Source of the DNA: Deltaproteobacteria bacterium
GTDB taxonomy: Bacteria; Desulfobacterota; Desulfobulbia; Desulfobulbales; JAGXFP01
DNA length: 64,000 nucleotides
Assembly (NCBI GenBank): GCA_020056965.1
Contig: JAGVGT010000021.1
Span: 94,717 to 158,716 of the forward strand
Direction of reading: 5' to 3'
This document shows positions 43,636 through 52,616 of this stretch, in pieces; the stretch's first letter is position 1; each line of letters starts with the position of its first letter. The translations under genes and the position numbers were made by a program. The notes under the pieces were generated by a model. It did not search any database, was not told where the DNA came from, and saw nothing but the letters and a program-made list of their open reading frames with translations.

Positions 43636-44322
43636 TCAGAGAATCACGGTCTTGCGAATATAACTGACGATCTCGTCGGGGTTATCGAGAACCGTGAAGA
43701 GGAAGAGGTCTTCCTCTCTGATGTTCCCCTCGGGAACCAACCGCTCCTTGAACCACCCGACCAGTGGACCCCAGAAGTCGTTGCAGACCAGGATCACCGG
43801 GAAGGGTTTAATCCGGTGGGTCTGCATCAGGGTAAGGGCTTCGAACATCTCGTCCAGGGTGCCGAAGCCGCCGGGCAGACAGATGAAGGCCATGGCGTAC
43901 TTTATGAACATCACCTTGCGGACGAAGAAGTACTTGAAGTCCAGCGGCAGGTTGGTGAACTTGTTGGGCTCCTGTTCGAAGGGCAGGGTAATGTTGAGGC
44001 CGATGGAGATGCCGCCGGCCTCGAACGCTCCCTTGTTGGCCGCTTCCATAATCCCGGGTCCGCCACCGGTGAGGATGGGATAACCGGCCAGGGCCAGCTT
44101 ACGGGAGATCTCTACGGTCAGGTCGTAGCAGGGGTCCTGGGGGGTGGTCCGGGCCGAGCCAAAGAAGGAGACCGCCGGATGCGGCAGGGCCGAGAGGGTA
44201 TCGAATCCGTCGACGAATTCGGACATGATCCGGAACAGTCGCCAGGAATCGCCGACATTGAAGTGGTCCAGACCGTATTGATGGCTTTCGTCATTCAGCC
44301 GGGGGATCGGAAATTTAGGCAT
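43636..44322 (-). CDS. LOG-family (TIGR00730) Rossmann protein
   Basis: A 228-residue protein of the LOG/YgdH-like group, nucleoside-monophosphate phosphoribohydrolases. GGGPGIMEAANKGA and the catalytic PGGFGTLDEMFE are intact. The start at 44322 is preferred: it overlaps the stop of the upstream gene as TGATG, with GAGAAG before it, and begins MPKFPIPRLNDE. The 67 in-frame codons further upstream are within the neighbouring gene and look non-native. Part of the operon selA / TPR / LOG / M48. Confidence 0.9.
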   Translation of the reverse strand: MPKFPIPRLNDESHQYGLDHFNVGDSWRLFRIMSEFVDGFDTLSALPHPAVSFFGSARTTPQDPCYDLTVEISRKLALAGYPILTGGGPGIMEAANKGAFEAGGISIGLNITLPFEQEPNKFTNLPLDFKYFFVRKVMFIKYAMAFICLPGGFGTLDEMFEALTLMQTHRIKPFPVILVCNDFWGPLVGWFKERLVPEGNIREEDLFLFTVLDNPDEIVSYIRKTVIL

Positions 44323-46481
44323 CAGCGCTTCTCCGTTTTGCGGGGATTTTTGTGTCGGGTTGCCGCGGTTTTTTCCGGGGATTTTCCTTGGTCGACAGGA
44401 ACAATCGCCTGGAGCCTGGCGGCCTTGGCGGACTGACGTAGGGCCAGCCGCCGCTTGCCGATTTTTTCGTAAACTTCGGCCAGCAGGATGGCCGGCTCGA
44501 GGGCGGTCCGGTTGAGTTTGCAACTTTTCTGCAGATCGACCAGGGCCTCGCGGAGCATACCCTGCCGGAATTCGACCAGGCCGAGGCGGTACCAGTTATC
44601 CCACCTGGCTTCGTCCAGTTCAACCGCCTGGCGGCATAGGGTGAGGGCCACATCACTACCCTGGCCCTCGGAGTCATAAGTTTCGCCCAAAAGACTCAAC
44701 ACCCTACTGTCACGAGGGTTGTAGCGGTTGGCCCGCTGCAGAATGGTCATGGCCCGACTGTTTTCGCCCAGACAACGCAGGGCCTCGCCCAGGTAGCGGC
44801 AGGCCGCCGCCCGTTCCCATTCGGCTAGCTGCCGCGAAGGATCAGCGATGGCGGGATCTAATAACTCGACCACCCGGCCATATTGGCCGGAGCGACAGTA
44901 CAAGCCGGCCAGCTGCAGGACCAGGTCGAAGTAGCGGGCGTTGACCTGCAACCCACGCTCTAGGTAGCCGACTGCCTGGTCGTCTCGTCCCAAAGTCAAC
45001 CAGGTCGAACCGAGGTTGAAGAGGGCCATAAAGTTGTCCGGCTCCAGGGCCAGAACACGTTCAAAACAGGTGGCGGCCTGACTAAGGCGGCTAAGTTTGA
45101 CATAGGCCACGCCCAGACTGTTGAGCAGATTGACGTTCTCTCCGTCCAGATTCAGCCCCAGCAGGTATTCCTGGATCGCCTCGGTCAAGGCGCCGTCGTT
45201 ATAGTAGACATCGCCGCTGATGTTCAGGGCGACCGAATCGAACAGGGCTACGCTGCCAGGGCCGTAAAAGGTCGCATGCTCCAGGGCCTTGCGGCCATTA
45301 AGGGCGATGGTCGCCTTCTTGAATGATCCGCAGGGAAAATGGGCGATACCACCCGAAAAAGTCGCCCCATTCCCAACACTCTTGCCATACTGCGTTTGGA
45401 TCTTTTGCACGGCCTTGAGGGCCGCCGGACCGGTCAGCCCCGGCAGGAAGAGGAACTGCTCGCCGGCTGAACGGCCGACCAGTTCCCAACCGGTTTTCAG
45501 CGACCTGCCCAAGTCGGCCGCGAAGGTGGCACTGTTTTCCTCCCGGTCGCAGGCCAGGGCTGCAACCACGAAACGCTCAACCGGGCGGACCAGATCGCGC
45601 AGACGGTTGGCAATCTTGACCGGCAAAGCCAGAAAGGGATGGGCCTCCCGCTCGGCCGCGCTCAGCCAGGTGGCCCGGGCGAAGGGCCCTCTTGGTCGGG
45701 CCTGAATAACCGCCTCCCAGGCCAGGCCTAGCAAGGCCGCCGGGGTGTTGCGTCCCGGCTGCGGCGCCCGGACCAGCCCGATATGGACCCGCCCCAGCCG
45801 CTCACGCTGCAGACGGTAGAGGATCAGGTCGGCGGTGTCCCGGGCCGCCTTGGCCCCCTCGTCTTCCCAGAGCATGGCAAAGGTGCCGGCCCCCAGGTGG
45901 TAGACCGGAACCTCGCGGCCGGACATGGCATCGAGGAATCCGGCCGCCCTCTTCAGGTAGGCGTAGGCCTGACCGGCATCGCGAATCCGGGGGTAGATCT
46001 CCAGTATTGCCAGATAGAAGGGCTCCTCTGCTGCCAGCCGCTCGGCCAGGATTTCGCGGAATAACTGGGCGCTGAACAATCCGGTCAGAGGGTCGCCGCC
46101 CAGTTTTTTAAGGTCACGAAACTCCTCGACCAGCCCCTGACTGCGCTCCAGGATGGTCTTGATCGTGTATTTCTCGTAGAGCTCGGGGTCGCCGCCGCCC
46201 AGTACCGCTACCGCGTACAGTTCATCGCCATCTTTGAGCGGCAGAAAGAGCCGGGGGGACTCGCCGGCCACCACCGGCTGGCCCTTCTTGGCCACCAGCC
46301 GCAAGGCCTCAAGCCACTCCGGCGGCCATTCGCTTCGGGGCTCGGCTGCCTCACCGCCGGAAATAAAAGTTACCTCCTGACAGGGAAACTTTTTCCTGAT
46401 CTGTCGGGCAAAGAAATATCGCCAGGCCGCCAGATTCTCGGGCTTCAGCGCGAAACCCGGCCAAGTGAAAGGACAGTTCAT
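44322..46481 (-). CDS. degenerate GGDEF-like plus TPR protein
   Basis: A 719-residue cytoplasmic protein. An N-terminal region (~1-110) of unclear type is followed by two diguanylate-cyclase-like halves. The first has DPLTGLFSAQLFREIL but LGAGTF where GGDEF is expected; the second (~310-430) has SAGEQFLFL. Both lack the catalytic signature, so cyclase activity is unlikely. Residues ~445-690 are tetratricopeptide repeats (AIQEYLLGLNLDGENVNLLNSLGVAYVKL, ATCFERVLALEPDNFMALFNLGSTWL, and more). The tail is Lys/Arg-rich. Its start overlaps the selA stop by four bases and its stop overlaps the LOG start, so it is tightly coupled. Function is not known. Confidence 0.75.
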   Translation of the reverse strand: MNCPFTWPGFALKPENLAAWRYFFARQIRKKFPCQEVTFISGGEAAEPRSEWPPEWLEALRLVAKKGQPVVAGESPRLFLPLKDGDELYAVAVLGGGDPELYEKYTIKTILERSQGLVEEFRDLKKLGGDPLTGLFSAQLFREILAERLAAEEPFYLAILEIYPRIRDAGQAYAYLKRAAGFLDAMSGREVPVYHLGAGTFAMLWEDEGAKAARDTADLILYRLQRERLGRVHIGLVRAPQPGRNTPAALLGLAWEAVIQARPRGPFARATWLSAAEREAHPFLALPVKIANRLRDLVRPVERFVVAALACDREENSATFAADLGRSLKTGWELVGRSAGEQFLFLPGLTGPAALKAVQKIQTQYGKSVGNGATFSGGIAHFPCGSFKKATIALNGRKALEHATFYGPGSVALFDSVALNISGDVYYNDGALTEAIQEYLLGLNLDGENVNLLNSLGVAYVKLSRLSQAATCFERVLALEPDNFMALFNLGSTWLTLGRDDQAVGYLERGLQVNARYFDLVLQLAGLYCRSGQYGRVVELLDPAIADPSRQLAEWERAAACRYLGEALRCLGENSRAMTILQRANRYNPRDSRVLSLLGETYDSEGQGSDVALTLCRQAVELDEARWDNWYRLGLVEFRQGMLREALVDLQKSCKLNRTALEPAILLAEVYEKIGKRRLALRQSAKAARLQAIVPVDQGKSPEKTAATRHKNPRKTEKR

Positions 46482-47914
46482 GCCGGCACTCCGAAGACGG
46501 TGAGTAGGGTATTGGCCAGTCGGAGGATCTCCGGTCCGGCCACGGTTCGCATATCGAGCAGAAAGCGATCGTTCTCAATCCGGCCAAGCACCGGTTCGTG
46601 AGCCCGCCGCAACCGCTCCTCCAATTCATTAACTGAAAAGACCTCCGGCGCCAGACTGACTGCCACGGTGGCCAGATCGTATTCCGGCAGGGCGCCGCCA
46701 CCCACCCGCGAGACGGTCGAGATGGTACTTACCCGGCATTGGCCGGCCAGTGGTTTGCGCAACCGCCTGGTCAACCGCCGGGCTTTGGCGCCGATCTCAG
46801 CTTGGCTTAGGGTGAGCATGGCCAGAGTCGGAATCAGGCGCAGGGCCTTGCGCTCGTCCTGATAAAGCCTGAGTACCGCTTCAAGTCCGGCCAGGGTGAA
46901 TTTGTCGATCCGCAGAGCCCGGTTCAGAGGGTTCTGCTTGATCCGTTCGATGATTTCCCGCCGCCCGACAATGATCCCGGCCTGGGGGCCGCCCAGGAGT
47001 TTATCGCCGCTGAAGGTGACCACATCGGGACCGGCCGCCACCACCTCGCGGACGGTGGGCTCCTTCATCAGGCCATAACGGGAGAGATCCAGCAGACAGC
47101 CGCTGCCCAGATCCTCCATGACCGGCAAGTTGTGCTGCCGCCCCAGTTCGACCAGCTCCGCCAGCGCGACCTCCGAGGCAAAGCCGATAATCCGGTAGTT
47201 GCTGGTATGGACCTTGAGCAGCAGGGCGGTTTCCTCGGTGACCGCCGCCCGATAGTCGCGCAGATGGGTGCGGTTGGTGGCGCCTACCTCGACCAGACGG
47301 GCGCCGCTACGGGCCATCACCTCGGGAATTCGAAAGGAACCGCCGATCTCGACCAGTTGCCCCCGCGAGACGATGACCTCCCGGCCCTTGGCCAGGGTGT
47401 CCAGGGCCAGCAGCACGGCGGCGGCGTTGTTGTTTACCAGCAGGGCGGCCTCGGCCCCGGTCAGCTGACAGAGCAGTTCCTCGACCAGGCTGTAACGACT
47501 GCCGCGCTTGCCGGTGGCAAGGTCGAATTCCAGGTTGGAGTAGCCGGAGCCGACCGCATTGATCCTGGCCATCGCCTCGGCTGGCAGGACCGAGCGGCCC
47601 AGGTTGGTGTGGATCACCACCCCGGTGGCATTGATCACCCGGATGAAGTTGGGGGTGGTGCGCCTGGCCAGCTTGGCAGTGAAACTGGTCCGGAGCAACT
47701 CCGGGGCAAGCCCGCCCTGGCTGCGCAGGGTGCCGGCCAGGATGGCCGCCCGGCACTCCTCCAGGGTTTCCCGGACCGCCTCCTTGACCAGGGCGGTGAG
47801 TTCCTCGCCATCAGCGGCCAGCCAGCCCAGGAATTCATCGACCTTGGGGATAGACTTCAATAACTCCCGCGCCTTGACGGACAGGACTTTCTTGGTCTCT
47901 ACTCCGGTTGACAT
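46478..47914 (-). CDS. selA: L-seryl-tRNA(Sec) selenium transferase
   Basis: A 478-residue PLP enzyme that converts seryl-tRNA(Sec) to selenocysteinyl-tRNA(Sec). The start at 47914 has TGAGGA upstream; nine further in-frame codons begin with TTG and are ignored. The PLP Lys305 is in FSGDKLLGGPQAG; INATGVVIHTNLGR and LVNNNAAAVLLAL are family motifs. SelB, SelD and tRNA-Sec are not in the window, but this gene implies a selenoprotein-using organism, as is common in sulfate reducers. It heads an operon with the TPR, LOG and M48 genes. Confidence 0.95.
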   Translation of the reverse strand: MSTGVETKKVLSVKARELLKSIPKVDEFLGWLAADGEELTALVKEAVRETLEECRAAILAGTLRSQGGLAPELLRTSFTAKLARRTTPNFIRVINATGVVIHTNLGRSVLPAEAMARINAVGSGYSNLEFDLATGKRGSRYSLVEELLCQLTGAEAALLVNNNAAAVLLALDTLAKGREVIVSRGQLVEIGGSFRIPEVMARSGARLVEVGATNRTHLRDYRAAVTEETALLLKVHTSNYRIIGFASEVALAELVELGRQHNLPVMEDLGSGCLLDLSRYGLMKEPTVREVVAAGPDVVTFSGDKLLGGPQAGIIVGRREIIERIKQNPLNRALRIDKFTLAGLEAVLRLYQDERKALRLIPTLAMLTLSQAEIGAKARRLTRRLRKPLAGQCRVSTISTVSRVGGGALPEYDLATVAVSLAPEVFSVNELEERLRRAHEPVLGRIENDRFLLDMRTVAGPEILRLANTLLTVFGVPA

Positions 47915-48168
47915 GGTGTCCTCACTGGCTGTCGCTGGCAAAAGGATGCAAACCCACGCATAACTAGGCGAAACACTTAACGTTTTTACCGAGACATGTC
48001 AAGAAAAGCCTGGGGTGCGACCAGCATAGTCCCGCGTACCAGACGGAGCGGTAGAATCGACTTTTCCCGAGTGGTGTGGTAAAAGGCCAGAAGACGCCGA
48101 GAGACTCTGAACATCGGGAGCCACCCCGGCCTTCCTTAAACCCCTTTTGGTTCGCCGTCCCAGCCAAT

Positions 48169-48837
48169 ATGCCGGTTTTCGCCTTGAATGACTCCCTGGC
48201 CTTTCCACCCCCCGAGCTGGCCAGAAGCGATGGCCTGCTGGCGGTGGGCGGCGACCTGAGTCCAGAGCGGCTGCTGCTGGCCTATCGGCTCGGCATCTTC
48301 CCTTGGTACGCACCGGGCGAGCCGCTTCTCTGGTGGGCGCCCGACCCGCGTCTGGTTCTTTTCCCGGCGGAACTGCGCATCTCGCGCCGGCTGGCTCGCA
48401 CCATCCGCCAGGGCAGGTTCCGGGTCTGCTGCGACCGGAATTTCGCCCAAGTCATCCATCTCTGCGGCGAGACCAGGAGTCGCACCGGCACCTGGCTGGA
48501 TCCGCCGCTGATCGAGGCTTTCTGCCGCCTGCATGCCTTGGGTTATGCCCACTCGGTGGAGTGTTACCTCGGCGAAGAGTTGATCGGCGGCCTCTATGGT
48601 TTGGCCCTGGACCGAATCTTCTTCGGGGAATCGATGTTCAGCCTGGTTCCCGACAGCTCCAAGGTGGCTTTGGCCGCCTTGGTCGTCACCCTCAAGGCTC
48701 AAGGCTTCGCTGGCATTGACTGTCAGGTCCGCACCGAGCACCTGCTCAGCTTGGGCGCCCGGGAGATCTCCGGCCGTGATTTCCGCCAACTTTTACAGGA
48801 GAAGATTCAAGCGGTCGGCCCGGCTGGGCTCTGGTAG
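48169..48837 (+). CDS. aat: leucyl/phenylalanyl-tRNA-protein transferase
   Basis: A 222-residue enzyme that adds Leu or Phe to N-terminal Arg/Lys of proteins, making them substrates for ClpAP (N-degron pathway). Family motifs: LLAVGGDLSPERLLLAYRLGIFPWY, LLWWAPDPR, GTWLDPPLIEAF, and FFGESMFS. I start at the ATG 48169 (MPVFALNDSLAFPPP), which matches the family N-terminus; an ATG 93 bases upstream in frame has a poor context. A two-way terminator follows. Confidence 0.93.
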   Translation: MPVFALNDSLAFPPPELARSDGLLAVGGDLSPERLLLAYRLGIFPWYAPGEPLLWWAPDPRLVLFPAELRISRRLARTIRQGRFRVCCDRNFAQVIHLCGETRSRTGTWLDPPLIEAFCRLHALGYAHSVECYLGEELIGGLYGLALDRIFFGESMFSLVPDSSKVALAALVVTLKAQGFAGIDCQVRTEHLLSLGAREISGRDFRQLLQEKIQAVGPAGLW

Positions 48838-48866
48838 GAGTTTCCTTCCCTTGAAGTCTCCAACAA

Positions 48867-48908
48867 ACAAGAAAACCCGCCGGGATTGCTCCCGACGGGT
48901 TTTCTTGT
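48867..48908. terminator. bidirectional intrinsic terminator
   Basis: Arms ACAAGAAAACCCG (from 48867) and CGGGTTTTCTTGT (to 48908) with an inner GC stem. It separates aat (plus) from apbE (minus). Confidence 0.9.
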
Positions 48909-48945
48909 CCTCACAAGATCACGCGAACCTTACTCCGGTTACGGT

Positions 48946-50001
48946 TCAAGTGGTGGTGTTCCAGCGGGAGGAACGGTGGTTTGCGCCATCCCGACCGATA
49001 ATATAGGCCGAACAGTCGGCCTGGCGGTCGATCAGGGCCAACCCCTGGGCCGGCGAAAGTACACAGAGGCTGGTGGCCAAGGCGTCGGCTGCCATCACAG
49101 ACGGGGCGGTGACTGTCACACTGGTGGCGAAGCTTGGCGAGTGGCCGGTCCGACCATTGACGATGTGGTAATAGAGCTTCTCCTGGTCGTAATAAAGCTC
49201 GTAGTTACCAGAAGTGGAAATGGCCCCGGTACCCAAGCTGACCACCTGGGGATAGTCCTGATGTTTGGCCGGGTCCTGGATGGCCACGGTCCAGGGCTTG
49301 CCTTTGGCGGCCACCCCGCTGGCCCGGATATCGCCGCTACAGTTAATCAAATGATTGACCACACCATGGCGGCTCATAATTTCCGAGGCCCGATCGACGA
49401 TATAGCCAGGGGCGATACCATCCAGGGTGATGCCCATCCCTGCCCGGTCAAAAGAAATGTCACCGCCGCTGAAGCGAATATGTTCGGTGCCGACTCGTGG
49501 CAACAGGGCGGCGATCTCTGCCTCGGTGGGAGTCTTGCCGTTCTCGAAGCGGCTTTTGTAAAGATCCAAGATCGGTTTAACGGTGATATCGAAGGCCCCG
49601 CCGGTTTCACGGTTGTAGGCCAGCGAACGGGCCACCACCTCAAGAACCTCCAGGGGGGCGCCCTTGAGTGAGCCGGTACTGTTGAGCTGAGCCACTGGAG
49701 TGTCCGAATTGTGTCGACTCAAGAGACGGCAAAGACGGTCAACCTCGTCGAAGGCCAGGCCGACGGCCTGCTCCGACTGGTCCCGGGAGGAATGGACGGC
49801 GGTGATGGCCAGAAAAGAGCCCATGACCAGCTTGGTCCGCGACACCTTGTAGTCGCTCTTGCCGAAGAGCATTGCCTCGGCCCGCTCGGTCGGCAGGAGA
49901 GCGGCGCCGGTGGCCACGCCCAACCCCAGCAGGCCGGAGAGCTTCAGAAAGGAACGGCGCTGCTGGTCGCAGCCGCTGGTGGCCTCTGTCGATATTTTCA
50001 T
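48946..50001 (-). CDS. apbE: FAD:protein FMN transferase ApbE
   Basis: A 351-residue periplasmic enzyme that attaches FMN to threonine or serine of proteins such as RnfG and RnfD. It has a Tat-type signal (QQRRSFLKLSG, then a hydrophobic stretch). Family motifs: MGSFLAIT, GGAFDITVKPILDLYK, GITLDGIAPGYIVDRA, INCSGDIRASG and HIVNGRTGHSP. It lies downstream of rnfB on the same strand with a REP-like element between. Its targets are evident in the same operon: the TGATIS motif of RnfG and TATPLA of RnfD. Confidence 0.95.
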   Translation of the reverse strand: MKISTEATSGCDQQRRSFLKLSGLLGLGVATGAALLPTERAEAMLFGKSDYKVSRTKLVMGSFLAITAVHSSRDQSEQAVGLAFDEVDRLCRLLSRHNSDTPVAQLNSTGSLKGAPLEVLEVVARSLAYNRETGGAFDITVKPILDLYKSRFENGKTPTEAEIAALLPRVGTEHIRFSGGDISFDRAGMGITLDGIAPGYIVDRASEIMSRHGVVNHLINCSGDIRASGVAAKGKPWTVAIQDPAKHQDYPQVVSLGTGAISTSGNYELYYDQEKLYYHIVNGRTGHSPSFATSVTVTAPSVMAADALATSLCVLSPAQGLALIDRQADCSAYIIGRDGANHRSSRWNTTT

Positions 50002-50029
50002 GGTCTGTCTCCCTCTAACTAAACAAATT

Positions 50030-50112
50030 CGTCATTACGAGCGTAGCGAAGCAATCATTCTTTAGCCGTATCTGCAAGAGATTGCTTCGTTGCTTCGCTC
50101 CTCGCAATGACG
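50030..50112. repeat. REP-like palindromic element (copy 2)
   Basis: Near-perfect palindrome: CGTCATTACGAGCGTAGCGA and AGCAATC at the left, AGATTGCTTCG...GCTCCTCGCAATGACG at the right. It matches the copy at 42617-42696. It lies between rnfB and apbE. Confidence 0.85.
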
Positions 50113-50144
50113 TCGGCGAATTACCTAACTTAAGACACTCATTA

Positions 50145-51017
50145 TTAAGACGCCATCTTCAAGCCCGGATCCTTGCGGGCGACGACTTTCCGCCCGTCAA
50201 ACCGACGCATGATTCCGCGTGGGCACTTCTCGACACAGATCTCCTGGCAATCGGCCCCATACTCCAGACATTTCTGCTGATCAACCCGGATCAGACCATC
50301 GGCATAGGTTACCGCCTCAGCCGGGCATTTCTTGACGCACATCTGGCAGGCGATACAGCCGACCTGGCAGACCGCAGTGACCTTCTTGCCCAGGTCCTTG
50401 GAGCTGCAAGGCACATAAACCCGGGCCTTCAGGCTCATCAGCTCAATGACCTTCTTGGGGCAGGTCTTGACGCAGGTGCCGCAGCTGACGCAGCGATCCG
50501 GGTCGATGACCGGGAAGCCCTCGACCATGGTGATCGCATCGAAGGGGCAAACCATCGCGCACTCGCCCAGGCCGATACAGGCATACTGGCAGGCCGAGGG
50601 GCCGCCGAAGCCTAAGTTGGCGGCGGTGCAGGAGGCAAAGCCGATGTACTCGTGCTTGTGACTGACCCGTCCTTCCTCGCGGGAACAGCGGATCACGGCG
50701 ATCATGTCCTCTACCGCCGTCATCTTCTTGCCGGTCAGCTCGGCGACCTTGGCCGCCACCGCCTCCTTGCCCGGAAAACAGAGATTGGGCGGCACCTCCG
50801 GGTCGTTGACCACCGCGATGGCGTAGCCCTCGCAACCCGGATAGCCGCAGCCGCCGCACTGGGCGCCGGCCAGGGAGTGGAGTACTGCCTCGATCTTGGG
50901 ATTGGCCTCCACCGCGAACTTATGGGCGGCCAGGGCCAGGCCAATGCCGAAGAAGAGGCCAATGCAGACCAGCAGGGCGATGCCGCCCAGAGCCAGATTG
51001 ATTAACTGTGCATCCAT
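50145..51017 (-). CDS. rnfB: Rnf complex subunit B
   Basis: A 290-residue Fe-S subunit of the Rnf complex (ferredoxin:NAD oxidoreductase coupled to ion transport). One N-terminal membrane helix (~8-30) is followed by the characteristic four-cysteine motif CGGCGYPGCEGYA, then ferredoxin-like clusters CIGLGECAMVCP, CVSCGTCVKTCP, CIACQMCVKKCP, and a final CQEICVEKCP. It accepts electrons from ferredoxin on the cytoplasmic side. It is longer than the E. coli protein, as in clostridial and Desulfobacterota forms. Confidence 0.95.
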   Translation of the reverse strand: MDAQLINLALGGIALLVCIGLFFGIGLALAAHKFAVEANPKIEAVLHSLAGAQCGGCGYPGCEGYAIAVVNDPEVPPNLCFPGKEAVAAKVAELTGKKMTAVEDMIAVIRCSREEGRVSHKHEYIGFASCTAANLGFGGPSACQYACIGLGECAMVCPFDAITMVEGFPVIDPDRCVSCGTCVKTCPKKVIELMSLKARVYVPCSSKDLGKKVTAVCQVGCIACQMCVKKCPAEAVTYADGLIRVDQQKCLEYGADCQEICVEKCPRGIMRRFDGRKVVARKDPGLKMAS

Positions 51018-51035
51018 ACCTAAACCGCCTGCTCG

Positions 51036-51962
51036 CTAAAAAATGGAAAGACCGGAAAAACCCAAGAAGGCCAGGGCAAACTGCCCGGCCACGATAAAGG
51101 CAATCGGCACCCCTTTAAAGGAGCGCGGCACATTGGCCAGCTCCAGACGCTCCCGCACCGAGGCCATCAGATACAGGGCCAGCATGAAGCCGCCACCCGC
51201 TCCGGTGGCCAGCATCAGCGACTCAAAGAAATTGTACTCATTGTCGGCCAGGATCAACGGTACCGCCAGGATCACGCAGTTGGCGATGACCAGAACCAGA
51301 TAGACCCCGAAGGAGTTAAAGAGCACCGGATTGACCTTGCGCAGCACAGTATCGACCGCCTGGACGGTCAGCGAGACCAGGCCAATGAAGATGACGATCT
51401 GCAGGAAGTTCAACTGGAAGGGCTTCAAGATGAACTGGTAGAAGAACCAGCTCATGATAGCGCTGGCTACCATGACGATCAGGAAGGTGAAACCCATGCC
51501 CTTGGCGGTGTCCTTGCGCTTGGAGGTGCCGAAGAAGACGCAGAGCCCCAGGTACTTGGTGAAGACGAAGTTGTTGATCAACAGGGCGCTGACCAGGATG
51601 CCGAAGAGATAGCCCAGATAGGATTTGCTGACCCGGGCACTCGCCCCGGCCGTCGTCACCACATGGGGTTTCAAGGTGTTGAGCGGCGCGCTGAACTTCA
51701 GGGTGACGGTGCGGCCGTCCGCCCCCAGACTGGCGGTGGCCACCGCCAGACGGATGTCCGGGTCGGCCTCCTCGTGAACGCTGTAGCTCTCGGGATTAGT
51801 CGCCGTGGCCTGGTCCGGCCCGGCCGCAAAGGTCAGGACAATCTCGTCGGCCGCCCCGAAGCGCTGGCCGGAGATGGCCCCGGCCCACACCAGGGCCGGC
51901 AGGAGCAGGAGACAAAGCAGGGCCGCCGGCAGCGCCCGTTTAATCATGGTAAAGGTCTTCAT
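51036..51962 (-). CDS. rnfA: Rnf complex subunit A with N-terminal exported domain
   Basis: A 308-residue protein. Residues ~113-308 are a normal RnfA (six helices; ALLINNFVFTKYLGLCVFFGTSK with the conserved Cys near the membrane iron site). Unusually, residues 1-112 add a signal peptide (1-27, ending VWA-G) and an ~85-residue beta-rich domain (RFGAADEIVLTFAAGPD...GRTVTLKFSAPLNTLKPH) resembling an SbsA/Big-like Ig domain. Typical RnfA is about 190 residues. The frame is continuous and the start overlaps the rnfE stop by four bases. The extra domain would sit in the periplasm, which fits an N-out topology for RnfA. Confidence 0.9.
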   Translation of the reverse strand: MKTFTMIKRALPAALLCLLLLPALVWAGAISGQRFGAADEIVLTFAAGPDQATATNPESYSVHEEADPDIRLAVATASLGADGRTVTLKFSAPLNTLKPHVVTTAGASARVSKSYLGYLFGILVSALLINNFVFTKYLGLCVFFGTSKRKDTAKGMGFTFLIVMVASAIMSWFFYQFILKPFQLNFLQIVIFIGLVSLTVQAVDTVLRKVNPVLFNSFGVYLVLVIANCVILAVPLILADNEYNFFESLMLATGAGGGFMLALYLMASVRERLELANVPRSFKGVPIAFIVAGQFALAFLGFSGLSIF

Positions 51963-52579
51963 GCGCTGGCCCGTTTGGCGCTCTTATAACGCGCCTCGAT
52001 ATAGTTGAAAAAGCCCATCATCAGCCCCACGCAGAAGAAGCCGGCCAGGGGCAGGACGAAGAAGAGCAGGGGCTTGAAGCCCAGGAGGTCGTAGCCCAGC
52101 AGCGTACCCATCCCCAGTAGTTCCCGGACGAAGCCGATGGCCATCATCCCGGCCATGAAGCCTAAGCCCATGCCGATCCCGTCAAAGAAGGAGGCGGAGA
52201 CCGTCTCCTTGCAGGCGAACATCTCCAGCCGCATGGTGATGATGGCGAAGGCGACGATCAGCTTGATGAAGATGCCCATCTTGGCGTAGGCCTCCGGCAT
52301 GTAGGCGGCTAGGACCATGTCGATGACGGTCACCCAGGTGGCGATGGTCAGGGTGTAGGTGGGGATGCGGATGCGGGGGTGGATGACATTTTTAAAGATG
52401 GCAATGGTCAAACTGGAAAAGACCTGGACGAAGAGGACCGCCACCCCCAGCATCAGGCCGTTCATCACCGTGGTGCTGATCCCCACCGCCGGGCACATGG
52501 AGAGAACCAGCCGAAAGATCGGGTTCTCGTTTAAGATGCCGTTGGTGATGAGCTGGAGACTGGATTTATCGGTAGCCAC
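51959..52579 (-). CDS. rnfE: Rnf complex subunit E
   Basis: A 206-residue membrane subunit, homologous to RnfA but of opposite topology. NENPIFRLVLSMCPAVGISTT and FACKETVSASFFDGIGMGLGF carry the conserved cysteines. The GTG start at 52579 is chosen because GGAGGAG lies four to ten bases before it; the eleven in-frame codons upstream begin with TTG. It lies between rnfG and rnfA in the canonical order CDGEAB. Confidence 0.95.
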   Translation of the reverse strand: MATDKSSLQLITNGILNENPIFRLVLSMCPAVGISTTVMNGLMLGVAVLFVQVFSSLTIAIFKNVIHPRIRIPTYTLTIATWVTVIDMVLAAYMPEAYAKMGIFIKLIVAFAIITMRLEMFACKETVSASFFDGIGMGLGFMAGMMAIGFVRELLGMGTLLGYDLLGFKPLLFFVLPLAGFFCVGLMMGFFNYIEARYKSAKRASA

Positions 52580-52616
52580 TTTACTCCTCCGCTGCTGATT
52601 CCTGACCGCCAAGCCC

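Noticed and set aside
46478-47914. Search for in-frame UGA selenocysteine genes near selA
   Set aside because: The reading frames of the neighbouring genes, and of the redox genes hdrC, mvhD and dsrK, use ordinary Cys codons and end at normal stops; no SECIS-like case was seen.
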